Shown here piece by piece: positions 53,203 to 62,862 of a stretch of DNA of 64,000 nucleotides (the stretch's first letter is position 1; the number at the start of each line of letters is the position of its first letter). Under the pieces are notes generated by a model. It had not been told where the DNA came from, ran no database searches, and worked only from the letters and a program-made list of their open reading frames with translations. The stretch comes from Leuctra nigra (taxonomy: Eukaryota; Arthropoda; Insecta; Plecoptera; Leuctridae), in contig OW203765.1 of assembly GCA_934045905.1 (NCBI GenBank), positions 21,639,409 through 21,703,408 of the forward strand, given 5' to 3'. A program made the position numbers and the translations under genes.

Positions 53203-53281
53203 TAGGTATCATGGAAATTGGAAAGTTGCAAAGAAAATCATATTATGTCGTATCGTGCTTGGGTGGAGATGTTGCATGTAT

Positions 53282-53481
53282 CAGTGCTCGCTCTTCAACG
53301 CATTACACTGATCGTTTTCCTAGTGAACTCCTGAGTCAGTGCCACCACTTGTAAGGAATGAACATAGCAAATTGTGTAAATGATAAGTAAAACTAATACA
53401 AAAGAAATTTCTTCATTGTACACATTAGTCCATTTTATCACTAGGAAAACGCTCTGTGTAACGCGTTGATGAGCGAGCACG
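53282..53481. repeat. Foldback element
   Basis: GTGCTCGCTCTTCAACGC near 53284 is complemented by GCGTTGATGAGCGAGCAC near 53463-53480, with a second paired block TTTTCCTAGTGA/TCACTAGGAAAA inside. Confidence 0.75.
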
Positions 53482-53590
53482 GACACGCATAACACCTCGA
53501 ACCGAAATTATGTCTATCGAATATATCATTAAAAGCCAATAATTCTGGAAATGCGTCAGACTTGTAGGCATAAAAATCTCAAAATATTCC

Positions 53591-53836
53591 AGGGGCTGGA
53601 TTCACAAAAGGTTTTAAGCCTTATTCCGGCATAACTTTATGCCGGTATAGCATTATAACTACCAATATCTTTATTACCATGATATTACCATGTTAAAACA
53701 TATTATTTTATCATTATAAATGGCTATTTGTACAAATTAAATTCATAAAGATATGCCGGTAAAACATGGTATTTGCTAATATTGATATTCGTTTTTTCGG
53801 TCATAAAGTTATACTTCTTTGTGAATCCAGCCCCTG
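53591..53836. mobile_element. MITE with CAGGGGCTGGATTCACAAA ends
   Basis: Terminal repeats CAGGGGCTGGATTCACAAA and TTTGTGAATCCAGCCCCTG span 246 bp. The possible target duplication is imperfect. Confidence 0.7.
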
Positions 53837-55117
53837 AAGTATTAGTCCCAATAACCATGCAAAGGTTTAAGTTGATCGATTGAACCTTTATGATTAAAAT
53901 GTTCCTTGTTAATATTAAAAAATCATAGGATCTATTTAAAAAAATATACCTGGGACCACTCATATTGTTATAGAATAGGACCCCGGGAAAAATACTGATA
54001 AAAGTGTGTGTACTTACACAATATTAGACGATCTGTTGAACGGTCATATCAGTTTCATACGTTTGAAAGTTGCTCTAACTACCTTGGAACTATGAAGAGT
54101 CAAAGTAGCCGTGATCAACATTTTTGAGTAATTTGACAGCAAACACGCAAAATGTCCGTAAAATGTCAATAACTTTTGGATTTAAACACAGATAAGTCTG
54201 AAAATTGTCAAAAATACCGATAATGTTGGTCCCAATGGCCATGCAAAGTTTTAAGTTAATCGGTCATACGGTTCTAGTTTAAATTTCAAAAATCATATGA
54301 AAGATTTTTTAAAATTTTAACCAATGGGAGAATTTGGGTGAAACTTTGTAAGATTGGGTACAATGTTGGTCGTAATGACTTGTCAAAATTTCAAATTGAT
54401 CGGAACAACCAATCAAAAGATAATTTTTTAAAATTTGAACCAATCACATGATCCCGTTTAAAAACGATCCCAGGGCCGCATAGATTACGTTAGTATATGT
54501 GCAAAATTTCAGATCGATTGGTAGTGCCGTTTGACCTGGGCTGTGAACACAAAAAAAAAAAAAAAAAAAAACACACAGAGAAAGTGCCATAAGAGTACCG
54601 TAGGGTACCGTGGTGACGCTCGCTCAAAAATACGAAAAAAATTAAAAACTTTTTTTCCACTCTTGTGTTTTTCAACAAACTAACAAGATCTGAAGAGGGA
54701 ATTTCCATTCCATTTGATTAAAACACTTAGAAAAGCAATGAAGACATGCCCCATTGTTTTCATGAGTAGGTATTATTGTGTGTGTGGGTGTGTGGAACAG
54801 TTATTTTCAGATTATAAGCCCATTCTTATCATACAAGATTGTGTAGGTAGGTACCTACCACCTATAGTTTCTGTGGGCACCCAAATTTTTGGTTACATTT
54901 GCCAAACCTCCTAATCAGAATAACGCAATAAAATTACACCGCTACATAAAAGTCATCATCTTCAATCATCACCTTTAATTACTTTTACACAATGTTATTA
55001 TTACACAACATGTAAAAACTAAAACTATATTTATAGGTACAGGTACTTGTGTGTTATTATTTACAAAGCAACACTCTCGCACCCTTTCGGTTAACGTTTT
55101 GGAAACAATTAGTAGTT

Positions 55118-58100
55118 TTAAGTTTTCACAAGCTTGCTCAGAGGCAGGTCATCTTCCGATTCATAATCAACATTCTCTCTCTCCTTCTTGTTTTTCTTGA
55201 TGTACTTCCTATTGATTACTGGCGGCATATAAACAAAACCTGGCAAATCTTTGTGGTACTTCATGTGATTCTTCTTGGAAACGTTATGTCGGAATGCAAG
55301 TCCGCATACTTCACACTTGTACGGTTTGACACCGGTATGAAGACGCAAATGAGCGTGTAAGTTTGAGGTAAGAGTAAACGCTCGGTCACAGAAACTACAT
55401 TTGTACGGAGTCTCGCCAGTGTGTGTTCGCAAATGTCTCGTCAGATTTTTTTCCGCGAAAAACATCTTTGAACAAATTGGACATTTAATGGTCTTTTCTC
55501 TGTTAGTGTGGGAACGAAGTTCATGTGTACGCCGAGATTGACGTGTAAGAAATTCTAAATTGCAGAATTTACATGCAAACTTCTTTTTGTCGTGAACTCT
55601 AGAAACATGTGAAGAAAGCCCACTATGCGACCAAAACTTATCCCCACAAGTTTTGCACTGACGTTCCCTTGCATTTATCCTAATATTGTGGACGGACAAC
55701 ATGTGGCGTGCCATGGATTGAATTAACGTACAAGAATAGTCGCAACGATTACAAAATGCAGAAATTCCTCTGAAATCGATGAACTCATGATAGTGTAAAT
55801 GTTTCATGAGCTTTCTTTTATCTGCAAAAGTTTGAGCACACATATTGCAGAGAAACGGGTCAGTTTTGAGGTGAAGACTCTCTGTATGACTCGTTAGTGA
55901 CACCTTGCTTCTATAATTCTTTCCACAAATCGTACACTCATATTCTCTTGAACGAATTACATTATTGTGAGAAGATATACTTGCAAGGCTCGTGACCTTC
56001 CTTGTGAGAAGAGTTTCTTTCGGAATGCACTCTTCGGAATGCACAACATGACTACTCTGCATGTGCAATCTTAGTCCAAGCAAACCTTCGCAGGATTCCA
56101 AGCATAACTGACAGTTGATAGGAGTGTGCTTTAAGCCCAGGTGATAATTTAGATCTCCATTATTTTTAAAGTTTACTGAATCATCGCATATGTGACATGG
56201 AACTCGATTGTGGAGAGAAGATTTTTCGTGTAGAGATAAAAAGTATTTTGTAATGACTACATGGCACACTGAGCAATCTGTGGTGGTTGTTGGTGGTTTC
56301 TCGAATAAAAATGGAATAATTACTTTCGACAGTACCTTGCTGTCGGAAGTGAATTGAAGATGCAAAGCACGCAGCTGTTCAGGTAAAAGAGTAACTTCCA
56401 TTGAGGGTGATTGACTATAAGTGATTTTATCTGTCAAAACATCCTGCATCCTATTCTTCATCTGCTCTGTAAAGCTGGTATTTGCTTCGCTCATCTCTGT
56501 TTCTTTGCTATTATATGCTTCGGCTGGCACTCTTGAGAGGCAGCTACGAGGTTGTAACTCCACAGGTAATGTAATTTCATTTTCAGAGCTGAATTCCATC
56601 AGTTTTTCTACTTCTACATTGCTTGTAAATTCAGATATTGTTACAACCTTTTGTGAAGGTTCACCAACTGAGACATTTGCTAAAACACCTTCTTTTACAA
56701 TCTTCTTTGGCTGTGCTTTAATGTGCGTAGTGTCATTTGAGTCCGCCGTAGCATTTGTGACGGTCTTGTCCTTCTGAGTTTGAGTTTTGTTCCCTGCTCC
56801 AAAATTTTGCTCAACTTCACAATTGTTCTCATCTTGATCCAGACTCTTTCCCCCTGCAGAAACACATTTTTCAGCCGATTCAAAATCTTTCTTCTTACAA
56901 TTAATCGCTGTGACAGAATCCACATCTTCATCTAGTGTCTTGTTTGACTTTTTCTTACGAGACTTTTGATTTTTATGAGACAAACTCTCTAAACATGATG
57001 AGCAATTTAGCACTTCGATGGCACAAGACGTTGTAGCTCCTTGCTTCAAGCCACATATATTGCAAGGACGAATGGCAGAACACACTTTCAAATGCACAGT
57101 AAGTGCTTGCAATGTCGGGGCAGCTACCATTAGACAATATGGACATACCAGGACTGGAACATATGTACTTGTATCAGGATTTTCATTGGTTTCAGACGTA
57201 TCGGCTGGCTGAGAAATAAGTGCAATATGAGCACGGCTTGACCGAAGAATCACAGACCTAGCATTATTGCCTTCTGATGCTATATTTTGAGAAACATTGC
57301 TTTCATTTGGGGAGCCCGCTTCGATGTTGTCTTTATCCAATATCATAATCGTGTTTTGCATCACCCCTGTTCTGGATTTACTCAAACAAGGTTGGCAAAC
57401 ATCAATCCTAATGATGCAAGAATGTCTCGATGCTACTTTCGCAGCACAGAGATCACATTGTAAATTGTTCTGTGGATACATGGGACCTAGTGGCTTAATG
57501 ACAAGGTCTCTTGTTATTTGTCCCTGGTTGCTCTGTTTAGTTTTGCATTTCTTTGTTACATGTTGGTCATTAGTGCATTCCCCACTTGATGTGGGCTTAG
57601 ACAGGTCACAATTATTGATTAAAGTATTGCTTACAATGTTTGTCTTCATTTTGGAGCTCTGATCATCTGGACGAACAGGCAGAAAGGTCGTTGCAAGCGC
57701 AACTTCAAAGTTTTTGTTGTTATCCGAGGAATTGCTTCTTAAAGGGTCTGGAACTAAAGACAAATTCTGAATGGAATCCTCTTCAATTGTACAATTTTGA
57801 TATACAAAATTAGTCTTCTTTAAACTTTCACCTAGCTTAGGACCATATTCATATTTTTTATCACAACAGGTTTCAATTCTGTGCAATTTTCTTTTATGAC
57901 GAGATAGTCCACGTCTTGAAGAGAGAGTTTTGCCACAAATTAAACATTTGAAACTTTGTTTATCAGCAATAGTATGTGTAGTCTCAATATTATTAGCAGA
58001 CACTTTGGTTATTTCAACATAGTTCTTGGAGGAGAAGCCTTGTTCATTTCTCATTAGATTTAATGGATCAAGAGCATTTGTATTTTCAGCTTCAAATACA

Positions 58101-58594
58101 TTGGAACTAACAGAACACATTTCTGCAATAGAATATTTAGTCTCTTCACCTGCATCGAGATCCTTAATTTTCACATTCAGATTAGCATTTTCTTCACAAT
58201 AACTCATTGGAAATATTTGTGACGGGTACGTTGGTGTTACATTTATGTCTGTTGACGATTTAGATCCTCCACAGGAATTTATTTCTGACACATTGTAAAT
58301 CTTGAAGTAATTTCCTGTAGCTATGGTTAAATCATGTTGGAAGTTCAAATCTACTTCGTTTTTGATTACTTTCAAAGGATCAACAACAGCAAGTTCTTCA
58401 GCTCCACTATATAAATCAGTACCAAATTCACAAATGTCGTGCATCGAAAATGTTGCTTTTTCATTTGTATTTCGATTGTAAAGTTTCTCTTTATCATTAT
58501 TTTCTCCACATGTAACAATTTGAGCCACATGGCTTCGCGAAGCACTACAATCTATAACTGATTCACTCGTTGCTTCAATGTTAGTATGTATCAT
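55118..58594 (-). CDS. ZNF5: C2H2 zinc-finger protein with one three-finger module
   Basis: Uninterrupted 1158-codon frame from ATG 58594. The N-terminal part has VDPLKVIKNE (about residue 76) and LDPLNLMRNE (about 178), the latter with Arg for Lys, followed by one C2H2 finger. Two five-cysteine motifs (about 378 and 514) are both complete. The C-terminal part has one isolated finger, a single three-finger module with an HEFIDFRG linker, then the shared terminal fingers, PGFVYMPPVINRKY and an ESEDDLPLS tail. The start is shorter than in ZNF3/ZNF4: the homologous EEIDVELK stretch lies upstream in another frame. A putative UTR acceptor (TTCTTTTCAG) ends at 58917. Probably a nuclear DNA-binding regulator. 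Confidence 0.87.
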   Translation of the reverse strand: MIHTNIEATSESVIDCSASRSHVAQIVTCGENNDKEKLYNRNTNEKATFSMHDICEFGTDLYSGAEELAVVDPLKVIKNEVDLNFQHDLTIATGNYFKIYNVSEINSCGGSKSSTDINVTPTYPSQIFPMSYCEENANLNVKIKDLDAGEETKYSIAEMCSVSSNVFEAENTNALDPLNLMRNEQGFSSKNYVEITKVSANNIETTHTIADKQSFKCLICGKTLSSRRGLSRHKRKLHRIETCCDKKYEYGPKLGESLKKTNFVYQNCTIEEDSIQNLSLVPDPLRSNSSDNNKNFEVALATTFLPVRPDDQSSKMKTNIVSNTLINNCDLSKPTSSGECTNDQHVTKKCKTKQSNQGQITRDLVIKPLGPMYPQNNLQCDLCAAKVASRHSCIIRIDVCQPCLSKSRTGVMQNTIMILDKDNIEAGSPNESNVSQNIASEGNNARSVILRSSRAHIALISQPADTSETNENPDTSTYVPVLVCPYCLMVAAPTLQALTVHLKVCSAIRPCNICGLKQGATTSCAIEVLNCSSCLESLSHKNQKSRKKKSNKTLDEDVDSVTAINCKKKDFESAEKCVSAGGKSLDQDENNCEVEQNFGAGNKTQTQKDKTVTNATADSNDTTHIKAQPKKIVKEGVLANVSVGEPSQKVVTISEFTSNVEVEKLMEFSSENEITLPVELQPRSCLSRVPAEAYNSKETEMSEANTSFTEQMKNRMQDVLTDKITYSQSPSMEVTLLPEQLRALHLQFTSDSKVLSKVIIPFLFEKPPTTTTDCSVCHVVITKYFLSLHEKSSLHNRVPCHICDDSVNFKNNGDLNYHLGLKHTPINCQLCLESCEGLLGLRLHMQSSHVVHSEECIPKETLLTRKVTSLASISSHNNVIRSREYECTICGKNYRSKVSLTSHTESLHLKTDPFLCNMCAQTFADKRKLMKHLHYHEFIDFRGISAFCNRCDYSCTLIQSMARHMLSVHNIRINARERQCKTCGDKFWSHSGLSSHVSRVHDKKKFACKFCNLEFLTRQSRRTHELRSHTNREKTIKCPICSKMFFAEKNLTRHLRTHTGETPYKCSFCDRAFTLTSNLHAHLRLHTGVKPYKCEVCGLAFRHNVSKKNHMKYHKDLPGFVYMPPVINRKYIKKNKKERENVDYESEDDLPLSKLVKT

Positions 58595-58602
58595 ATTTCA
58601 GC

Positions 58603-58665
58603 TCAACATCTATTTCTTCTTGCTTCAAGTTGATCATCTACAACTTCTTTAGCTTCAACTCCCAT
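58603..58665 (-). other. Upstream ORF before ZNF5
   Basis: ATG at 58665 opens a 20-codon frame closing with TGA at 58603, nine bases before the ZNF5 ATG. The ATG follows the same GAGGAA-type leader as the ZNF4 start codon and the ZNF3 uORF. Confidence 0.55.
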
Positions 58666-59365
58666 ATTTCTTCCTCACACATCAATCTAACAATCGCTTA
58701 TAATAAACCCATGCTAAAATATGTTTTTGACAATGATTTTGTGTAAATCAAACAATTTTATTTGGTATCGATATTGTTATGAGTTTTTAGGTACTAGGCT
58801 ATCCTCTTCCACTTTATTTTCGAATTACTTTCTTCACAGGAGAAAGGATGGATGATTTAGACTTAGGATGGCTTCACAGGAGGGCTTGGACTCCAAGAGA
58901 ATTTGACATCTTGGTACTGAAAAGAAATCAGGGTTAGGGTTAATTCTGTCTTTGTCAAGGTATTATGGAGCCACCCACAATTGACGAAACGGATGGATCG
59001 GACGGAGAAAGTAGGACGCCAATATCTAATTTTCCTTGTCTACCTATTCCCCAAAGGTAACCCAGTTCCAATGGCAAGGATATATATTAATTTGCTTTTG
59101 GGTAAGATTATTGTTGAGGTCTAAGGCCCAATATTACCAACATTTGTGGATGAACTAACTTTTGGATTTTTTTCAATTGTTTCAAACATTTTGAAGTAGG
59201 TAGGCTATGTTGGCTGTGCCACAAATTAAATCCAAAAGTTATTTAATCCAGCACAAATTAGCTTCGGTAATACCGACCTAATGAAACTTGTGAATGTTTT
59301 ATTGTAAATAATGTAACAGAATAAGGGGCTAAGCATATAGGACGTCACGCTAAAAATGGGATATT

Positions 59366-59474
59366 TTGACCCCACCCCCCCCCCCTCCTCCCTGTCATGC
59401 TGTGTCACACTTTCGAGACCCTCCCACCCCTAAAAGGACGTCACAAATCTATCTCCAACCCCCCCCCCCCCCCA
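59366..59474. repeat. Two poly-C tracts in a repeated GGACGTCAC context
   Basis: C-rich runs near 59366-59392 and 59459-59474 each lie close to GGACGTCAC (59340 and 59439), suggesting a duplicated low-complexity unit. Confidence 0.7.
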
Positions 59475-59787
59475 GAAAAAATAATATTTTTTACTGTAAA
59501 ATGTAGTATCAGAATTTATCGTTTTTAGCGAAATTTCCGGTCCCGACATATCAACTGAAATTTAAAATGCTTGAAAATATCTATATCAAAACATGACGTC
59601 CTACTGCCTCCAGGCCCCCCTTCCCCCCCTCCTGTCACACTTTACCTTTGTGTTTTCATCCGATGTTTCCAAGTCGTCATGAGAAATGGAAAACAAGGAA
59701 AATAACGAAGGTTTGTTTAGTTTACATCATAATAATTAGAACATTAGTTGTTTGATGCAATTACGGAGTTATTTGATAATGCTCTTG

Positions 59788-60240
59788 TTACCTACTTGGC
59801 AAACAAGGCTGTGATCTACATTTTGTTCTTATCGATTGCGGAAACAGTTACAATTTAAATAATACTTGTAGAATGTTGGTATTTTGTTCCTTCATAACTG
59901 TAGCATGCTCTAGTTACTACTTGGAAAACAAGGCTGTGATCTACATTTTGTTCTTATCGATTACGGAAACAGTTACAATTTAAATAATACTTGTAGAATG
60001 TTTGTATTTTGTTCCTTCATAACTGTTGCATGCTCTAGTTACTTGGAAAACAAGGAGCTGTGATCTACATTTTGTTCTTATCGATTACGGAAACAGTTAC
60101 AATTTAAATAATACTTGTAGACTGATGGTATTTTGTTCCTTGATAACTGTAGCATGCTCTAGTTACTTGGAAAACAAGGCTGTGATCTACATTTTGTTCT
60201 TATCGATTACGGAAACAGTTACAATTTAAATAATACTATG
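59788..60240. repeat. Four-copy tandem repeat, about 124-bp unit
   Basis: TGTGATCTACATTTTGTTCT occurs at 59811, 59935, 60059 and 60181, giving periods of 124, 124 and 122 bp. Units are highly similar. Open frames through it are incidental. Confidence 0.9.
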
Positions 60241-61137
60241 TACCTTTATGAAGTATTTTTAATTTAATAATTAGATTATCTACTGAATTGATTATCTGTA
60301 TTGATTAACTGAATTGATTCTGCTTAACAGTATTTAGATTTGTCTACTGATTAATAAAATGTACATATTATTAAAAATATTCTGACGTGTTTTGTTACAT
60401 CCTTGATTTTGAATCATTTCTAATAGGTACCTACATTATATTATTCCTATGCCACTTTTAATAAATAACACTTCATTTGCTTATTTGTATTTTTGGGAAT
60501 AACAAGGAAAGCAGTGATTATTAATATTTTTGAAGATTATAAAGGGAATAAAACCCAATTAAATGGTATTGGCAATTATTATCTATATTGCGAAATAATG
60601 ACGGCCATCAAAGATACACGGCTATTCTCTCAGCACTTAACAAAAAATCCCAAGTCCGAAAAAGGCGAGATGCGCATGCGCCTACATGGCCGGGTGTTGG
60701 CCGTGAAAAAAGATGCACGGCCGTGAAATATTTTCTGACAGCAAGACTCACGGTTGGCCGTGAGCGGAGCCACTCCCTAATTACATTGGTGCACATTTCA
60801 GCTCAATCGGAGAAACAATGTGAGCTGTAGGCGGCAGGGACAGCCCAAAAAACGGAGGTCATGCAAAAGGAGATGACAGGAGTCACTCGCTCAATAATTA
60901 CTACTTGGGGTTGGCCAGATGACTAGGAAGGTTGGTACACCTTCAGTGTTTTTCTCGGTAAAATTACGATAAGTCGGCCATTTGATATGCTGTGAACGAA
61001 CGAAGATTTCCGTTGTCGTGCCATCCTTGTAAGTGGCATTGGCTTATTATCGCAATTTTTCTTTTACACATAGGGCTTCCATAAATAATTGGAAGTACCT
61101 AGTACCTCCTAGGTAGTAGTAGGTACCTAAGCATAGT

Positions 61138-61400
61138 AACTAACTTCTAAAGAGGGAAGGTCTATAGTCATCCGCAGTCGATCTGTGGATTGGAAAAGGG
61201 TCTTTTTACTTTCCCGTCCCCTACTTTACCTGCGTGCGCACCATGCCCCATTGTTATGCCGAGCCTTCTCTTGGGTTGAGCTCGCTAAGGGGTTCGTAAA
61301 ATACCTGTTTTTCAAGAAAATCCCAATCCACAGATCGACTGCGGGTCACTTTAGGTAGGTAGGTAGGTACCTACCTACCTTCCCTCTTTAGAGGTTAGTT
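61138..61400. repeat. Inverted repeat with inner and outer arms
   Basis: AACTAACTTCTAAAGAGGGA is complemented at 61381-61400 with one mismatch; an inner pair GCAGTCGATCTGTGGATTGG / complement lies near 61175 and 61325. The right side contains a TAGG/CCTA tetranucleotide run. Confidence 0.75.
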
Positions 61401-62341
61401 GGTACCTTGACAGCAAGAATGTGAGTAGGTACCTACCTATTAGGTGCCTTTTTTATATAGTAGTAAGTACCTACATATATTAATTACTTACCAAAATTGA
61501 AATACCTCTTTAGGCCTGTAAAGGTATGTTACAAGCTTTAAAATCTGCGACAACTGGATGGTCAGGCAAAAGATAAACAAAAACACATTAATTCAAGTTT
61601 CTTTTCTTCCTTAAGTTACAGTATGAAGTATGCACCAAAGAATGAGCAACCACGCAACTAGAGGTGCCAACATGAAAAATAAATGTGATTCATTTCTCGC
61701 CAAACCCGGGAAGGAAGTAGAAAGCAAATTTGAAGATTTCTTGTTTGAAGAAATCCAAATTGAAGAAAATTAACTGACAACACAAAATTTGGAAAGGTCA
61801 GCAATTAGCTTTTTAGTGCACTCTTTTAAATGAAAGTTTTTTCTCACGTTATTTGTATTTAATATCACTTGTGATAATTTGAAATTTCGTGATTTTTTTA
61901 TTTTTTTTATTTAAAAATCTAAATCGATAGTATAAAACCAGATTTAAAAAATACATGCAACATTTAAATGTTAAAAATGCAGAAAATCTAAAACAGAAAA
62001 TGGACAGGTTGTCGTGAGAGAAGAGCAGATAATTTTAAAAATTAATTTGAAATTAATTTTTTTTTGCTTGAACTTTGCAAGCAAAATATGGATATTATTT
62101 TATACATGGCTTCGTAGGGATATTATTTTTGTTATTTTATTTACTTATAAAAGTTTTAGTATACATTTGTTTATTACAATTATTTTTTAATTAACCTGTT
62201 GGCTTTGCTTTTTGATGTCCTATTTCCTTTCATATCTAATATATATAGTATATATACTATATATATATGAAATATGATTTTTACTGAATCCCTCAGTTAG
62301 GTGAATGTTAATAAATACCAACTGCAATGTGAAAAGATTTT

Positions 62342-62380
62342 CCTCGAGTGGGACTCGAACCCACGACCTTCCGATATCCA
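62342..62380 (-). repeat. tRNA-like SINE fragment (B box)
   Basis: The minus strand reads GGTCGTGGGTTCGAGTCCCA, a pol III B box in tRNA context, with only part of the tRNA-like body left. TATATA-rich repeats flank it. Confidence 0.45.
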
Positions 62381-62862
62381 GTCAGTATATAGTATAGTAT
62401 ATGTAGTGTATATAGTATATATGTTACCTTACCTTACCAAGACATAATTTATTTATTGTTTTTTTATGGAGTGATACTATAAAGAAAGGATTACAGAATT
62501 GTAGGTGGTATGTATTATACATTTCAGGAAAAATTCACGGATAAACAATAAACAATTCCTCATAATGCAATTATCTTTATTTACAAAAAAAGTCACCAGT
62601 CATCATTATTTTGGCACAAGTAATGTTACTATTACACTAATAATTTATTGTGCAAATTGAATTTGTTCTAAGCAGAGAACTTCTCAATATACAAGGTAAT
62701 GCTTAAAACTGCACGAAACAAAATGCACAAAATACATGAACTAACCAATAAAAAAATTGACATTTCTTTTCAAATCAAACATTACTAAAAAATAATATGT
62801 GAAACTGAACTTTAATGTTTTTTTTAACTTTGTCATTAATATCTACTCTAGTACTATACACA

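Larger units (their letters stand above)
52500..54632. mobile_element. Possible 2.1-kb element with TTGAGCGAGCG termini
   Basis: TTGAGCGAGCG near 52496 is complemented by CGCTCGCTCAA near 54622-54632. Parts of the interior (GACCTCTGTTTT, TTTCAGCTCAAT-like) recur near 24900-25180 and 60780-60890, so it belongs to a dispersed family. Several small foldbacks lie inside. No transposase was recognised. Confidence 0.45.
49945..55117. other. Intergenic between ZNF4 and ZNF5
   Basis: It holds the ZNF4 5' flank, a degenerate stop-broken coding-like stretch on the + strand (about 50490-50880) that I could not assign, two adjacent hAT-like elements (51007-51804 and 51820-52421), a possible large element (52500-54632) and three small foldbacks. 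No intact gene is supported. Confidence 0.65.
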
